Part shown: one piece after another, positions 39,046 to 47,799 of the stretch | Layout: the number at the start of each line of letters is the position of its first letter | How positions within the stretch are numbered: position 1 is the first letter of the stretch | NCBI RefSeq assembly: GCF_046098205.1 | Contig: NZ_JBJURJ010000001.1 | Location: forward strand, 310,001 to 374,000 | Source: Paenibacillus_AR mesotrionivorans | GTDB taxonomy: Bacteria; Bacillota; Bacilli; Paenibacillales; NBRC-103111 | Direction: 5' to 3' | DNA: 64,000 bases | Notes under the pieces: model-generated | Databases searched by the model: none | What the model saw: the letters and a program-made list of their open reading frames with translations, nothing else | What the model was told of the DNA's origin: nothing | Program-made: the position numbers and the translations under genes

Positions 39046-40842
39046 TTACGGATCAAGCGGCAATATGACTGAAAATGTCGTCCCCTGCCCCACGATGCTC
39101 CGTACATTAACAGAGCCCTGATGGGCCTCTACAATGTTTTTGACGATGGCCAGACCCAACCCTGTCCCGCCTGCCGTGCCGCGTGTGCGGGCTTTATCGG
39201 CTTTGTAGAAGCGCTCGAAAATATAGGGAATGTCTTCCGGTGGGATTCCCTCCCCTTCATCCTCCACCTCAATTAACGCTGCCGAGGAATTCTGGTACGT
39301 CAGAGTCTGGTAGCGAAGATAGATGGATTTGCCCGGCATGGTATGCCGGATGGCATTCCCGAGAAGATTGGTCAGCACCTGCTCCAGCCGGTCCTGATCC
39401 GCCTTCTCCAGCACAATGTCATCGGAGGGCAGCACACATTCCAGACGGATGTCCTTTTCCTTGCACAGCACCAGGAACTTCCGGTGAACCCTGCGGTACA
39501 GCGGAGCCAGCTCCATCTGTCCCATGTTCATCTCCATATGGCCGGCTTCCATCCGGGCCAAATCCAGCAGATCCTTTACCAGACGCCCCATACGCAAGGA
39601 TTCATCGTAGATCACCTGGGCCAGGTCATGCTTCTCCTCCGGCGTAGTGACAATGTCATCCAGCAGCGCCTCGCTATAGCCCTGGAGCATGGACAGGGGC
39701 GTCCGCAGCTCATGGGACACATTAGCCACAAAATCCTTCCGCAGCTTCTCCAGCCGGTGCTCCTCCGTCACATCCCGCAGTACAGCCACTGCGCCGCGCG
39801 CCCGTCTGTGGGAATACAGGGGAGCCATCACCACCGACCATACGCCCTGCTGGACATGAAGCTTGGTGGTCACCACCTTGGTTTCCTGGATCACTTCGTC
39901 GAAAAGCAGCAGCAGGGGCTCGGGAATGGAATTGGCGGCCTGGCTGTTGTCCGGATCGGGATCATTCCACATGATCTCGCCCCATTCCTTCAGAATGGTC
40001 TCCCCTTGGGGATTGGCGAAAATCACCTTATGCTTCGTGTCGAAGGAAATCACCGCGTCGGACATGCTGCGCAGCACTCTGGAGAGATTGGCCTTTTCGT
40101 TGTTCAGGAGCTTAATGGTTTCCTCCAGCTGCTCCGCCATCAGGTTGAAGGTCCGGGCCAGCTCACCCAACTCGTCGTGAGAGCCCACATATACCCGGGT
40201 GGAATATTGGCCCTGGGTAATGAGGTTGGCGGCTTGACGAAGCTGCTTCAAGGGTTTGGTCAGCCGCGTGATCAGGAAAAAGGCAAAGAAGGTCGTAAGC
40301 AGGAACCCCATAAAGGAGGCCAGGGCAAACAAACGTTTCACATAATCCTGGAGACTTTCCGAGGATTTGATGGGCTGGTACATCACAATGGAGCCGATGA
40401 CATCGTCGTTGCCCGATTCCGTAACGGGTATGGCAATGGCCAGATACTCCTCCTTATCCCCGCTTCCCGCCTCCGCAAAAAACTGCTTTTGGATAACCGT
40501 TCCCTCCAAGGCCTGCTGCTGCTCCTGGGGTGTCAAGATTTCCTCCAAGGGCAGCGCCCCGCCCAACGTGCCGGAGGGGCTTCGGAGATATTGCAAGCCA
40601 ATGCTTTGGGCGTTCAGTACATCATTCATCGCGGCAAAGTAGCTGCTGTCATTGCCCTTATCGGATACCTCGGCCACAATCTTGAAAGCCAATTGCTCCA
40701 AATCCCGTTGCTGCTCGCCCAGCTTGGGGAAATTGGTGTCAATGTACCGATAAAGAAACAAGCCCAGGATTATGAGCACAACAGCAACCAGGCTGATAAT
40801 GGTCATCCAGAGCTTGCCTACGATGTTCTGCAAAATACTCAC
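39046..40842 (-). CDS. resE: Sensor histidine kinase ResE
   Basis: Membrane kinase of the ResDE system, which in B. subtilis controls respiration and anaerobic genes. The 598 residues contain two membrane helices enclosing an extracellular sensor (about 35-165), a HAMP segment, a PAS-like domain, then HisKA with FVANVSHELRTPLS (the phosphorylated His is in SHELRTP) and a HATPase domain with GQGTTFSV near the end. GTG start overlapping the resD stop by 4 bases. The signal is unknown. It is downstream of resD in the operon, and the terminator at 38998 ends the unit. Confidence 0.95.
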   Translation of the reverse strand: MSILQNIVGKLWMTIISLVAVVLIILGLFLYRYIDTNFPKLGEQQRDLEQLAFKIVAEVSDKGNDSSYFAAMNDVLNAQSIGLQYLRSPSGTLGGALPLEEILTPQEQQQALEGTVIQKQFFAEAGSGDKEEYLAIAIPVTESGNDDVIGSIVMYQPIKSSESLQDYVKRLFALASFMGFLLTTFFAFFLITRLTKPLKQLRQAANLITQGQYSTRVYVGSHDELGELARTFNLMAEQLEETIKLLNNEKANLSRVLRSMSDAVISFDTKHKVIFANPQGETILKEWGEIMWNDPDPDNSQAANSIPEPLLLLFDEVIQETKVVTTKLHVQQGVWSVVMAPLYSHRRARGAVAVLRDVTEEHRLEKLRKDFVANVSHELRTPLSMLQGYSEALLDDIVTTPEEKHDLAQVIYDESLRMGRLVKDLLDLARMEAGHMEMNMGQMELAPLYRRVHRKFLVLCKEKDIRLECVLPSDDIVLEKADQDRLEQVLTNLLGNAIRHTMPGKSIYLRYQTLTYQNSSAALIEVEDEGEGIPPEDIPYIFERFYKADKARTRGTAGGTGLGLAIVKNIVEAHQGSVNVRSIVGQGTTFSVILPLDP

Positions 40843-41555
40843 TTAGGAACCTCAAGCTTGTAGCCGACACCCCATACGGTGGTGATCATGGCGGCGGCAT
40901 CAGGCGAGACCTTGTTCAGCTTTTCCCGCAGGCGCTTGACATGGGTGTCCACGGTCCGCAGGTCTCCGAAAAACTCGTAATTCCATACGTCCTTCAAAAG
41001 CTCCTCCCGGGAAAATACCTTATCCGGGGAAATCGCCAGATAGTGCAGAAGCTCATATTCCTTCGGTGTTAATGCCACCTCCTGGCCGCCGGCCGTCACC
41101 CGGTGGGCGTCATGCTCGATAACCAGATGGGGGAAGACAATGTTATTGCTGGAGTTGGCATCCTTGGACAAATAGGCTGTAGCGGATGAGCGGCGCAGAA
41201 TAGCCTTGACCCGGTAAATTACCTCGCGCGGACTGAAGGGTTTAACCACATAGTCATCGGTGCCCACTTCAAAGCCCTGAACCCGGTTGGCTTCCTCCCC
41301 TTTGGCCGTCAGCATAATCACGGGCGTCGCCTTGAACTGGCGGAGGCGCGCACAGACCTCTACCCCATCGATGCCGGGAAGCATCAGGTCCAGCAGAATC
41401 AGATCATAATCCTTCTCCAGTGCCAGCTGCAGGGCGGTCTCTCCGTCCTCGGCTTCCTCAATGCTATAGCCTTCCTTCTCCAGGTACATACGGAGAAGCC
41501 GGCGGATTCGTTCTTCATCGTCGACAATCAGTATATTCAATCCAAGATCTGCCAA
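40839..41555 (-). CDS. resD: Response regulator ResD (OmpR family)
   Basis: A 238-residue transcription factor with receiver domain (about 1-120, phosphoacceptor D56, K85 in TAKG) and C-terminal winged-helix DNA-binding domain (about 140-236, TPKEYELLHYLA). It activates genes for aerobic and anaerobic respiration, including the res operon, in B. subtilis. It overlaps resE by 4 bases and follows the ccsB gene by about 70, with room for a separate promoter, as described in B. subtilis. Confidence 0.95.
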   Translation of the reverse strand: MADLGLNILIVDDEERIRRLLRMYLEKEGYSIEEAEDGETALQLALEKDYDLILLDLMLPGIDGVEVCARLRQFKATPVIMLTAKGEEANRVQGFEVGTDDYVVKPFSPREVIYRVKAILRRSSATAYLSKDANSSNNIVFPHLVIEHDAHRVTAGGQEVALTPKEYELLHYLAISPDKVFSREELLKDVWNYEFFGDLRTVDTHVKRLREKLNKVSPDAAAMITTVWGVGYKLEVPK

Positions 41556-41629
41556 GCCGCAATCACTCCTTTATCGAAATATCCTGCTCGGTATCATGTG
41601 AAAATTAGGACATGTTATGACAAATTATA

Positions 41630-42847
41630 TTATACTCCGGCGTAAGAGTGAAGTCCTGTAATAACTAAATTTACCCCAATCAGCGTAAATATAACAATTA
41701 TAAAGCCCAAAACCGCCAACCAGGCAGATTTTTCCCCATGCCAGCCCTTGGAAAGGCGCAAATGGAGGTATATGGCATAGAACAGCCAAGTGATCAGCGC
41801 CCAAACCTCCTTGGGATCCCAGCCCCAAAACCGCCCCCATGCCTCATGGGCCCAGATCATGGCGAAGATCAGGGCACCTAAGGTAAACACCGGATATCCG
41901 ATGGCTATGGAGCGGTAAGCGATCTCATCCAGGTCCTCCGGGTCCATCCTCCGGAGAAACGGCTGGGCCACCGCTCCCAGCGGCTTACGGGCTGCTGCCC
42001 TTAATCCCCCGTACAGCACACCTCCTGCAAGGAGAGACCACACCACCGTATTCAGCTTCCGTCCGGCCTGCACTCCCTTCATCCAGCCTGGAGCCTGGAG
42101 CAATCCATTCCGCATCCCCAAAAACACGCTGCCTTCCTTGTAAACTCCTTCATGTGGACTCACCAGAGGGGGAAGTGTGTAGCGGTTTTCCACAGCCTGC
42201 CCCTCTCGGCCGGCAGACGGAGCCTCAAAGACCGCCCGGAAGCCGGAAGCCTGAAAGCCCAGGCTGCTGACGGCAAACCCGATGACCGCCAGCATGGCGA
42301 AGAAGGTGAATTCCACCCCCCGCCTTTTCCAGCGGGCATCCGTTGACCGGAAGTCCACATTACGGATCAGGTACATCAGTCCTGCAGCAAAACCTGCGGC
42401 GAAGAAGGCCTCACCGGAGGCGGCCAGGGTGACGTGGATGGCCAGCCAGCGGCTTTGGAGCGCGGGAATCAATGGAGTGATCTCCTTGGGAAACACGGAG
42501 GCGTACGCCAGAATCACAATTCCCACCGGCAGGCTGAAGGCGCAAAGTGCAGGTGATTTGTACAGCAGATATAATACCAGAACGGCAAAAACGATCATCA
42601 TCGCCAAAAAGGTCATAAACTCATACATATTGCTGACGGGGATATAACCGCTTATGTACCAGCGGGTGAAGAAAAACAGAAGATGGCAGACAAACCCTGC
42701 GGCGGCGGCGAGGAAGCCGGCTTTGTCCCATCGGCGCTTGGCGGTAACCGCCGCTCCGAACAGGAGAAAGGCAGCGCAATACAACAGGAATGCGCCAAGC
42801 AGGAAGCCGCCGCTTGCCCCCTCCACTCTGTCAAGAAATCCGTTCAT
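41630..42847 (-). CDS. resC: Cytochrome c biogenesis protein ResC (CcsB/CcsA type)
   Basis: A heme-handling membrane protein of System II cytochrome c maturation. The 405-residue protein has many membrane helices and the heme-binding WWD-like motif WGRFWGWDPKEVWALITW near its C-terminal third. The start at 42847 overlaps the resB stop by 4 bases (ATGA), with GGGAGG 6 bases upstream. A longer frame starting at 42916 lies in resB and is not supported. With ResB it delivers heme to apocytochromes outside the membrane. Confidence 0.93.
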   Translation of the reverse strand: MNGFLDRVEGASGGFLLGAFLLYCAAFLLFGAAVTAKRRWDKAGFLAAAAGFVCHLLFFFTRWYISGYIPVSNMYEFMTFLAMMIVFAVLVLYLLYKSPALCAFSLPVGIVILAYASVFPKEITPLIPALQSRWLAIHVTLAASGEAFFAAGFAAGLMYLIRNVDFRSTDARWKRRGVEFTFFAMLAVIGFAVSSLGFQASGFRAVFEAPSAGREGQAVENRYTLPPLVSPHEGVYKEGSVFLGMRNGLLQAPGWMKGVQAGRKLNTVVWSLLAGGVLYGGLRAAARKPLGAVAQPFLRRMDPEDLDEIAYRSIAIGYPVFTLGALIFAMIWAHEAWGRFWGWDPKEVWALITWLFYAIYLHLRLSKGWHGEKSAWLAVLGFIIVIFTLIGVNLVITGLHSYAGV

Positions 42848-44490
42848 GACAAGCCTCCCTTCTCCAGGGATTTGGGATCCACGATGATGCCTGTTCGCTC
42901 GAGAACGGAGGCACATTCCTTGCGGAGGCCGAACCAGTTCTTGTTAGTATGCGCTCCCCATAAGAGCATCCCTTCGTCAACACGCAGCCAGATCCGACGG
43001 TGCTGCCAATAAAAACCCATCACCAGACCAATCATAAAAACAGCGGCGCCGGCCCAAATGAAGGGCAGGGCTTTTTCCTTGCGGATATTCAGGTAACTGG
43101 TGTAAAGAGACACTTTCACATCCTCCGTGTCCGGTAAAACCAGCTCCAGCCGTTTACCCGGCTCCCCGTTCAGTTCATTCTGCCTGAACCGCTGCTGATC
43201 CTCCGCCCGGGGGAAGTACATATAATAGGCTCCTTGATCCGGCAGCCCGGGTCCGCGGATCCGGAACAGGAACGCCGGGGCAACCGGCTCCTTGGAGAGG
43301 GTGACAGGCTGGCCGTCCCCGTTTAAGCCGAACTCGGGATAATAGCTGTCCAGCACCAGTGAATACGGCCCGGCCTCATATTCCGTCCGGGGATGACGCA
43401 TATCCAACTGGACGGCCCCGTAGGTTGAACCGGTTGTTTTATCCCGGAGAGCTGCAGTAACCGCTAACAGCATAGGCGCCTCTTTATAATCAAACTGATA
43501 AGCCAGCAGGCCTTGATACTGCAGGGGATGGTTGACGGCAATGCTCTGGGCGTGTACCCGCTCCAGAACCGGCGGTTTGTCAGGGTCTCCGCAATCAGCC
43601 GAGCAGGTATACAGAACGGCCTGGGTCTCATACAGCCGGGGCACCTGCGAATCGGCCTCGTAGAATTCCACTGTAAATTTTTCGTTCGTCAGGTAATAAG
43701 GCGTTCCCGGAATTTTCACCGGCTCCCCTTCCGGAAAGGCAAGATACTGGTCCATGTGCCAGCCAGGGATATTCCGGGCCAACACAGCCCCCAGGAAGAT
43801 AATAAGCCCGATATGGTTCACATAGGGCCCCCATCGGCTGAACCGGTGCTTTTCTGCCATCAGGGCTTGTCCATCCGGCTCCATAAGGACCCGGTAGCCC
43901 TTTCTTTTCAGGGCGGCGGCTGCGTCCTTGACCCAGAGGGTTCCGGAAGCCGCTTCTTCCCGGCCGGGAACCGGTCCGGTATACGAGAGTCTCTGGCGCC
44001 GGATAAACTGTGGATGCTTGCGGAGCTGCTGCCGGTTAAGCGCGCGGTACAGGGGCAGCACCCGGTCCAGACTGCAGACGACCAGCGATGCGCCGATCAT
44101 CATGATCAACGTGACAAACCACCAGGATTCGTATGTATGGGAGAGACCCAGTTGATAATACACCCGTCCGATAACGCCATAGGTTTTCCCGTAATAAACC
44201 GCCGGGTCCTGGTTCAGAAGGGTATTCTCCTGGGGAAACACCGTGCCGAGGGTGGACAGCAGCAGGGTGGCGGCGATGAGCCAAACTGCAACCCTGACGG
44301 AGGAAAGAAAACGCCACACCCGGTCGATAAGACCGGAGCCGGCACGCTGCGAGCGCCGGAGAATGCCGTCATAGCGCATTTCCAGCGGACCTTCCTCCCC
44401 GCCCTCCCCCTGGGGTTTGCCGCAGGCCTCACACAGCACCGTGGATGCGGGGTTCTGGTGGCCGCATTCGCATTTGGTGTTGTTGAACAT
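42844..44490 (-). CDS. resB: Cytochrome c biogenesis protein ResB with N-terminal zinc ribbon
   Basis: The partner of ResC in heme delivery (Ccs1 family). The 548 residues have membrane helices at about 65-85, 118-140 and 220-240, a large extracytoplasmic domain and a last helix near 495-515. An unusual 35-residue N-terminus carries four cysteines (7, 9, 20, 23; C-x-C-x10-C-x2-C), a predicted zinc ribbon on the cytoplasmic side. This part is not needed for the System II function I know of. The gene lies between resA and resC with overlap to resC. Confidence 0.93.
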   Translation of the reverse strand: MFNNTKCECGHQNPASTVLCEACGKPQGEGGEEGPLEMRYDGILRRSQRAGSGLIDRVWRFLSSVRVAVWLIAATLLLSTLGTVFPQENTLLNQDPAVYYGKTYGVIGRVYYQLGLSHTYESWWFVTLIMMIGASLVVCSLDRVLPLYRALNRQQLRKHPQFIRRQRLSYTGPVPGREEAASGTLWVKDAAAALKRKGYRVLMEPDGQALMAEKHRFSRWGPYVNHIGLIIFLGAVLARNIPGWHMDQYLAFPEGEPVKIPGTPYYLTNEKFTVEFYEADSQVPRLYETQAVLYTCSADCGDPDKPPVLERVHAQSIAVNHPLQYQGLLAYQFDYKEAPMLLAVTAALRDKTTGSTYGAVQLDMRHPRTEYEAGPYSLVLDSYYPEFGLNGDGQPVTLSKEPVAPAFLFRIRGPGLPDQGAYYMYFPRAEDQQRFRQNELNGEPGKRLELVLPDTEDVKVSLYTSYLNIRKEKALPFIWAGAAVFMIGLVMGFYWQHRRIWLRVDEGMLLWGAHTNKNWFGLRKECASVLERTGIIVDPKSLEKGGLS

Positions 44491-44537
44491 GGCATCACTC
44501 CCCGTATGGATTCGCAGGTCGATTCACGCAAACCGGA

Positions 44538-45065
44538 TTACGGCAAGGCCAGCATGGCCTCCACCGAGCTATCAATCGTGGCTTCGTCCATTTTACCCAT
44601 AATGATCTTATGAATCCGGCCATCCGGCCGTATAAAGAAGGTGGTAGGATATTGATTTACTCCGTACGCCTTACGGACGATGTCATCCACATCCATATAA
44701 ATAGGAAACCGTATCCCATACTGCTGGATAAAGCTTCTGACGGTGACGGCATTCTCCCCCAGGTTCATCCCCACTACTCCTACGCCCTGCTCGGCCCATT
44801 TGGCCGCTTGGTTCTGGAGAGCAGGCATCTCTTCCGTACACGGCGGGCAAAAGGTCCCCCAAAAGCTCAGCACCAGCGGCTTGCCGGACCAATCCCCCAG
44901 ACTGCGCCGCCCGCCCTCCAGATCCGCCACCTGAAACGGAGGTGCCTTATCCCCGGCATGGGGAATCTGCCCCCTGTTAAACAGCGCATTCCCGATAGCC
45001 AGTCCGCCGGCAAGAACCACCACTGCCAGAACGGCGATCTGAAGCCATTGTTTGCCCGATTTCAA
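44538..45065 (-). CDS. resA: Thiol-disulfide oxidoreductase ResA
   Basis: A membrane-tethered thioredoxin-like protein that reduces apocytochrome c heme-binding cysteines. The 175-residue protein has an N-terminal anchor (about 8-28). Its active site C73-P-P-C76 differs from the CEPC found in the B. subtilis protein. The cis-Pro segment YPTTFFI lies near 137-143. It is the first gene of the res operon, 47 bases before resB, with a promoter expected upstream near 45100. Confidence 0.95.
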   Translation of the reverse strand: MKSGKQWLQIAVLAVVVLAGGLAIGNALFNRGQIPHAGDKAPPFQVADLEGGRRSLGDWSGKPLVLSFWGTFCPPCTEEMPALQNQAAKWAEQGVGVVGMNLGENAVTVRSFIQQYGIRFPIYMDVDDIVRKAYGVNQYPTTFFIRPDGRIHKIIMGKMDEATIDSSVEAMLALP

Positions 45066-45183
45066 GCCTCTTCACCTGCCTGCATTCTACTTCTATCAGA
45101 TTTTCCTAAGTGTAATATAATAGAACGCAGGCGGCAACTTAAATCAACCCCCGATGAAAATATGCTTCATTGGACATTTCCGC

Positions 45184-45214
45184 AAAAAAAAGCCGGGGCC
45201 ATAAGGCGTCCGGC
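45184..45214 (-). terminator. Terminator after rluB
   Basis: On the minus strand GCCGG/CCGGC with a 13-base loop is followed by eight T. It separates rluB from the res operon. Confidence 0.85.
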
Positions 45215-45225
45215 ACTTTAAAGCA

Positions 45226-45996
45226 TTACTGCGGGTCTGTCCCGTCCGTTTCTTCCGAAGTGGCGGAAGCGCCTGCTGCAGCTGCTTCCTCCCGCAGTGC
45301 CTGCACTTCCTTCTCCGACAAGGCCCGAAACTTGCCGCGGGGAAGTCCCCCCAGCTCCAGCGGCCCGAACATCACCCGCTTCAGTCGGATAACGGGATGA
45401 TGCACAGCCTCAAACATCCGCCGTACCTGCCGGTTCCGCCCTTCAAAGATGGTGATGACCACTACGGTTTCATTCTTCTCGGGGTTGATATCATAATAAT
45501 CCGCTTCAGCCGGAGCGGTCATACCGTCATCCAGCTTCACCCCCGCCTTCAGCTTGTCCAGAACGGAGCCGTGAAGGTTGCCCTTCACCGTAGCCAGGTA
45601 GGTCCGCGGCACATGGTTCCGGGGATGGGTCAGCAGATTGGCGAATTCTCCGTCGTTGGTGAGAATCAGCAGCCCTTCCGTTTCGTAATCCAGCCGCCCT
45701 ACCGGGTACACCCGTTCCTTCACTCCCGGCAGGAAATCCGTCACCACCTTGCGCCCTTCCGGATCGGTAGCGCTGGTGATAACCCCCTTGGGTTTGTTCA
45801 GCATCAAATAGGTTTTGCTTTGCGCCTTAATGGCCTTGCCGTCCACCTTGATTAGATCTGCTGCGGGGTCCACCTTGGTGCCGAGCTCCCGCACAACAAC
45901 GTCATTGACCTGAACCCGGCCTGACGTAATATATTCCTCGCATTTCCTCCGGGAGGCGATCCCGGCCTGAGCCAATACCTTCTGCAATCTTTCCAT
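45226..45996 (-). CDS. rluB: 23S rRNA pseudouridine synthase RluB
   Basis: A pseudouridine synthase acting on 23S rRNA (position 2605 in E. coli numbering). The 256-residue protein has an N-terminal S4 RNA-binding domain (about 1-60, MERLQKVLAQAGIASRRKCE) and a catalytic domain with GRLDYETEG, where D103 is the nucleophile. A 20-residue Ala-, Ser- and Glu-rich tail is dispensable in appearance. Start ATG with a modest ribosome site. Confidence 0.94.
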   Translation of the reverse strand: MERLQKVLAQAGIASRRKCEEYITSGRVQVNDVVVRELGTKVDPAADLIKVDGKAIKAQSKTYLMLNKPKGVITSATDPEGRKVVTDFLPGVKERVYPVGRLDYETEGLLILTNDGEFANLLTHPRNHVPRTYLATVKGNLHGSVLDKLKAGVKLDDGMTAPAEADYYDINPEKNETVVVITIFEGRNRQVRRMFEAVHHPVIRLKRVMFGPLELGGLPRGKFRALSEKEVQALREEAAAAGASATSEETDGTDPQ

Positions 45997-46016
45997 TCGT
46001 CGTCTGTCACCTCATG

Positions 46017-46358
46017 CTAATGATACCCGTCCTTCCCGGAAATCACAAGCATGGACCACGGAAAAAATGAGCCGGGGCATTCCTCCGAATGGGAATAAAT
46101 GTCCTGCATTGTAAAATGCATCAACCCGGACAGCCGCAAAGACAGCTTCACCAGAAGAAACATCTGCTCCGCTGCCTCATGCGATAAACCCGCTCCCGGT
46201 TGGGAAAAGTCCCCCTCCAGACAAATATGGATGTAATTGGGATCGGTTGGCGCGGTTGCGGGGATGATGGAGCCATTCTTCATAATCATATAGTCGTAGC
46301 CTTTGCCGTTAATGGCGCTGCATGCGGAATGATGGACGATTATACCCGCAGCATTCAT
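46017..46358 (-). CDS. Small amidase-like protein (peptidoglycan-recognition fold)
   Basis: A 113-residue protein without a signal peptide. It resembles N-acetylmuramoyl-L-alanine amidases of type 2. The start IIVHHSACS puts a His pair at 9-10, GDFSQPG follows, and SHSEECPG has H90 and C94 followed by PG, which together fit the zinc ligand set. The protein is much shorter than secreted amidases, so it is a minimal domain or a cytoplasmic relative. It sits between rluB and the palindrome after spmB. Confidence 0.7.
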   Translation of the reverse strand: MNAAGIIVHHSACSAINGKGYDYMIMKNGSIIPATAPTDPNYIHICLEGDFSQPGAGLSHEAAEQMFLLVKLSLRLSGLMHFTMQDIYSHSEECPGSFFPWSMLVISGKDGYH

Positions 46359-46455
46359 ATATCACACACCTCCGCTTGCACTTGTTGGGTGTTGTAGTAT
46401 ATGAAGGTGCGGGCGGGGTGGTTCAGCTTATTTAGACCGTCGGTTTGATTGTGGT

Positions 46456-46626
46456 GAATAAATATTCATCGAGTTTCATTCCTTACCGGGAAAGGGGTGC
46501 CTTGGATGCTCAAACACGTTTTGTCGGCTTTGATTGGATTGAACGGGGTATGGATTCAAAGCCGCCAAAAAACTCGCCCTCAAGTCACCCCTTTCCCTCC
46601 CAGTCATTTCACATGAATATTTATTC
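46456..46626. repeat. 171-bp imperfect palindrome after spmB
   Basis: Nested inverted arms share one centre near 46543. These are GAATAAATATTCAT (46456-46469 and 46613-46626), GGGAAAGGGGTG (46488-46499 and 46586-46597) and CGGCTTTGA (46525-46533 and 46556-46564). Read from either end, the halves align over most of their length. It ends 1 base before the spmB stop codon. It could be a small mobile element remnant or a structured RNA 3' end. Confidence 0.7.
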
Positions 46627-46627
46627 C

Positions 46628-47161
46628 CTAACCAAACACGAGAAAACACACAGCAATAGCTGCGACGAAGCCAACGAGGTCTGACAGCAGGCCCACCTTC
46701 AGGGCGTAGCGGGATTTGCGGATCCCCACAGCCCCGAAATAGACGGTCAGCACATAGAGTGTCGTATCCGTGCTGCCCTGGATGGTGGAAGCAATCCTCC
46801 CGATCATTGAGTCGGCACCGAATTGCTTGAACAGATCCACCGTATACGCCAAGGAGCCTGTCCCGGTAATCGGACGCAGAATAGCCAATGGCAGCACCTC
46901 TGCCGGAATACCAATCAGCTTCAACAGGGGTTGGATCTGCCCGATGATCAAATCCATAGCTCCAGATGCCCGGAACACGGATATGGCCACCATCATACCG
47001 ACCATATGGGGAATGATGCGGATTGCCGTATCGAAGCCGTCCTTGGCCCCTTCGGTGAAGGTTTCATAGACAGGCAGTTTTTTGTAGGCGGCATATAAGG
47101 GGATAAAAACAATCACCACCGGGATTGCCCACATAGAGATCATGGATATGATTGCGTACAT
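46628..47161 (-). CDS. spmB: Spore maturation protein B
   Basis: A polytopic membrane protein (177 residues, about five helices) of the nucleoside-transporter-like Gate domain family (Spo maturation). With SpmA it is needed for spore core dehydration in B. subtilis. The segment LKLIGIPAEVLPLAILRPITG fits the family and may be the Gate motif. It follows spmA by 6 bases. The large palindrome starts at its stop codon. Confidence 0.93.
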   Translation of the reverse strand: MYAIISMISMWAIPVVIVFIPLYAAYKKLPVYETFTEGAKDGFDTAIRIIPHMVGMMVAISVFRASGAMDLIIGQIQPLLKLIGIPAEVLPLAILRPITGTGSLAYTVDLFKQFGADSMIGRIASTIQGSTDTTLYVLTVYFGAVGIRKSRYALKVGLLSDLVGFVAAIAVCFLVFG

Positions 47162-47167
47162 CGGCGG

Positions 47168-47761
47168 TCATCCTTTCCCGGCAGGAAAATTGTTCCGTTG
47201 GAACCACTTGTCCAGCACGATGGCGGCTGCGGTGGCGATTGCTGTGGCAATCAGCGTAGTGCCGACAATTTCAGCGGCGTTCACCGAACCCATGGACAGG
47301 CGGTAGGCAATAATGGTGGTAGGAATCAAGGTGATACTGGCGGTATTGATAGCCAGAAGCGTACACATGGCTGCAGTGGCTTCCTCCTTGTGCGGATTAA
47401 GCTTCTGCAGTTCCTGCATGGCCTTGATGCCCATAGGGGTGGCGGCATTGCCAAGCCCAAGGATGTTGGCGCTCATGTTCGACATGATGTAGCCCATGGC
47501 CGGATGGTCCGGCGGCACACTGGGAAACAATAGCCGCACTATCGGCCGAAGCAGCCGGGCCAGCTTTTTGACCAGCCCCGCATCCTCGGCAATGCGCATG
47601 ATCCCCAGCCAAAATACCATAATGCTGATGAGGCCGAAGGAAACGGTTACGCCGGTTTTGGCACCGTCGAATACCGCTTGGGTGACGGAGTCGATATTGC
47701 CCTGGATCGCGGCCACAATAAAACCGGCCACCAGGAAAAAGAGCCATATCCAATTGACCAC
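47168..47761 (-). CDS. spmA: Spore maturation protein A
   Basis: A membrane protein of 197 residues with Gate-domain helices, acting with SpmB and DacB in spore core dehydration. The MSANILGLGNAATPMGIKAM stretch (about 98-117) is characteristic. It lies 38 bases downstream of dacB on the same strand, giving the dacB-spmA-spmB order of B. subtilis. Confidence 0.94.
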   Translation of the reverse strand: MVNWIWLFFLVAGFIVAAIQGNIDSVTQAVFDGAKTGVTVSFGLISIMVFWLGIMRIAEDAGLVKKLARLLRPIVRLLFPSVPPDHPAMGYIMSNMSANILGLGNAATPMGIKAMQELQKLNPHKEEATAAMCTLLAINTASITLIPTTIIAYRLSMGSVNAAEIVGTTLIATAIATAAAIVLDKWFQRNNFPAGKG

Positions 47762-47799
47762 GGGAGCGGCCTCCTTTGTATGTCCGTTAACGTGATTCC

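Noticed and set aside
39343..40863. A 506-codon plus-strand frame opposite resE
   Set aside because: Shadow of resE, with no family similarity seen.
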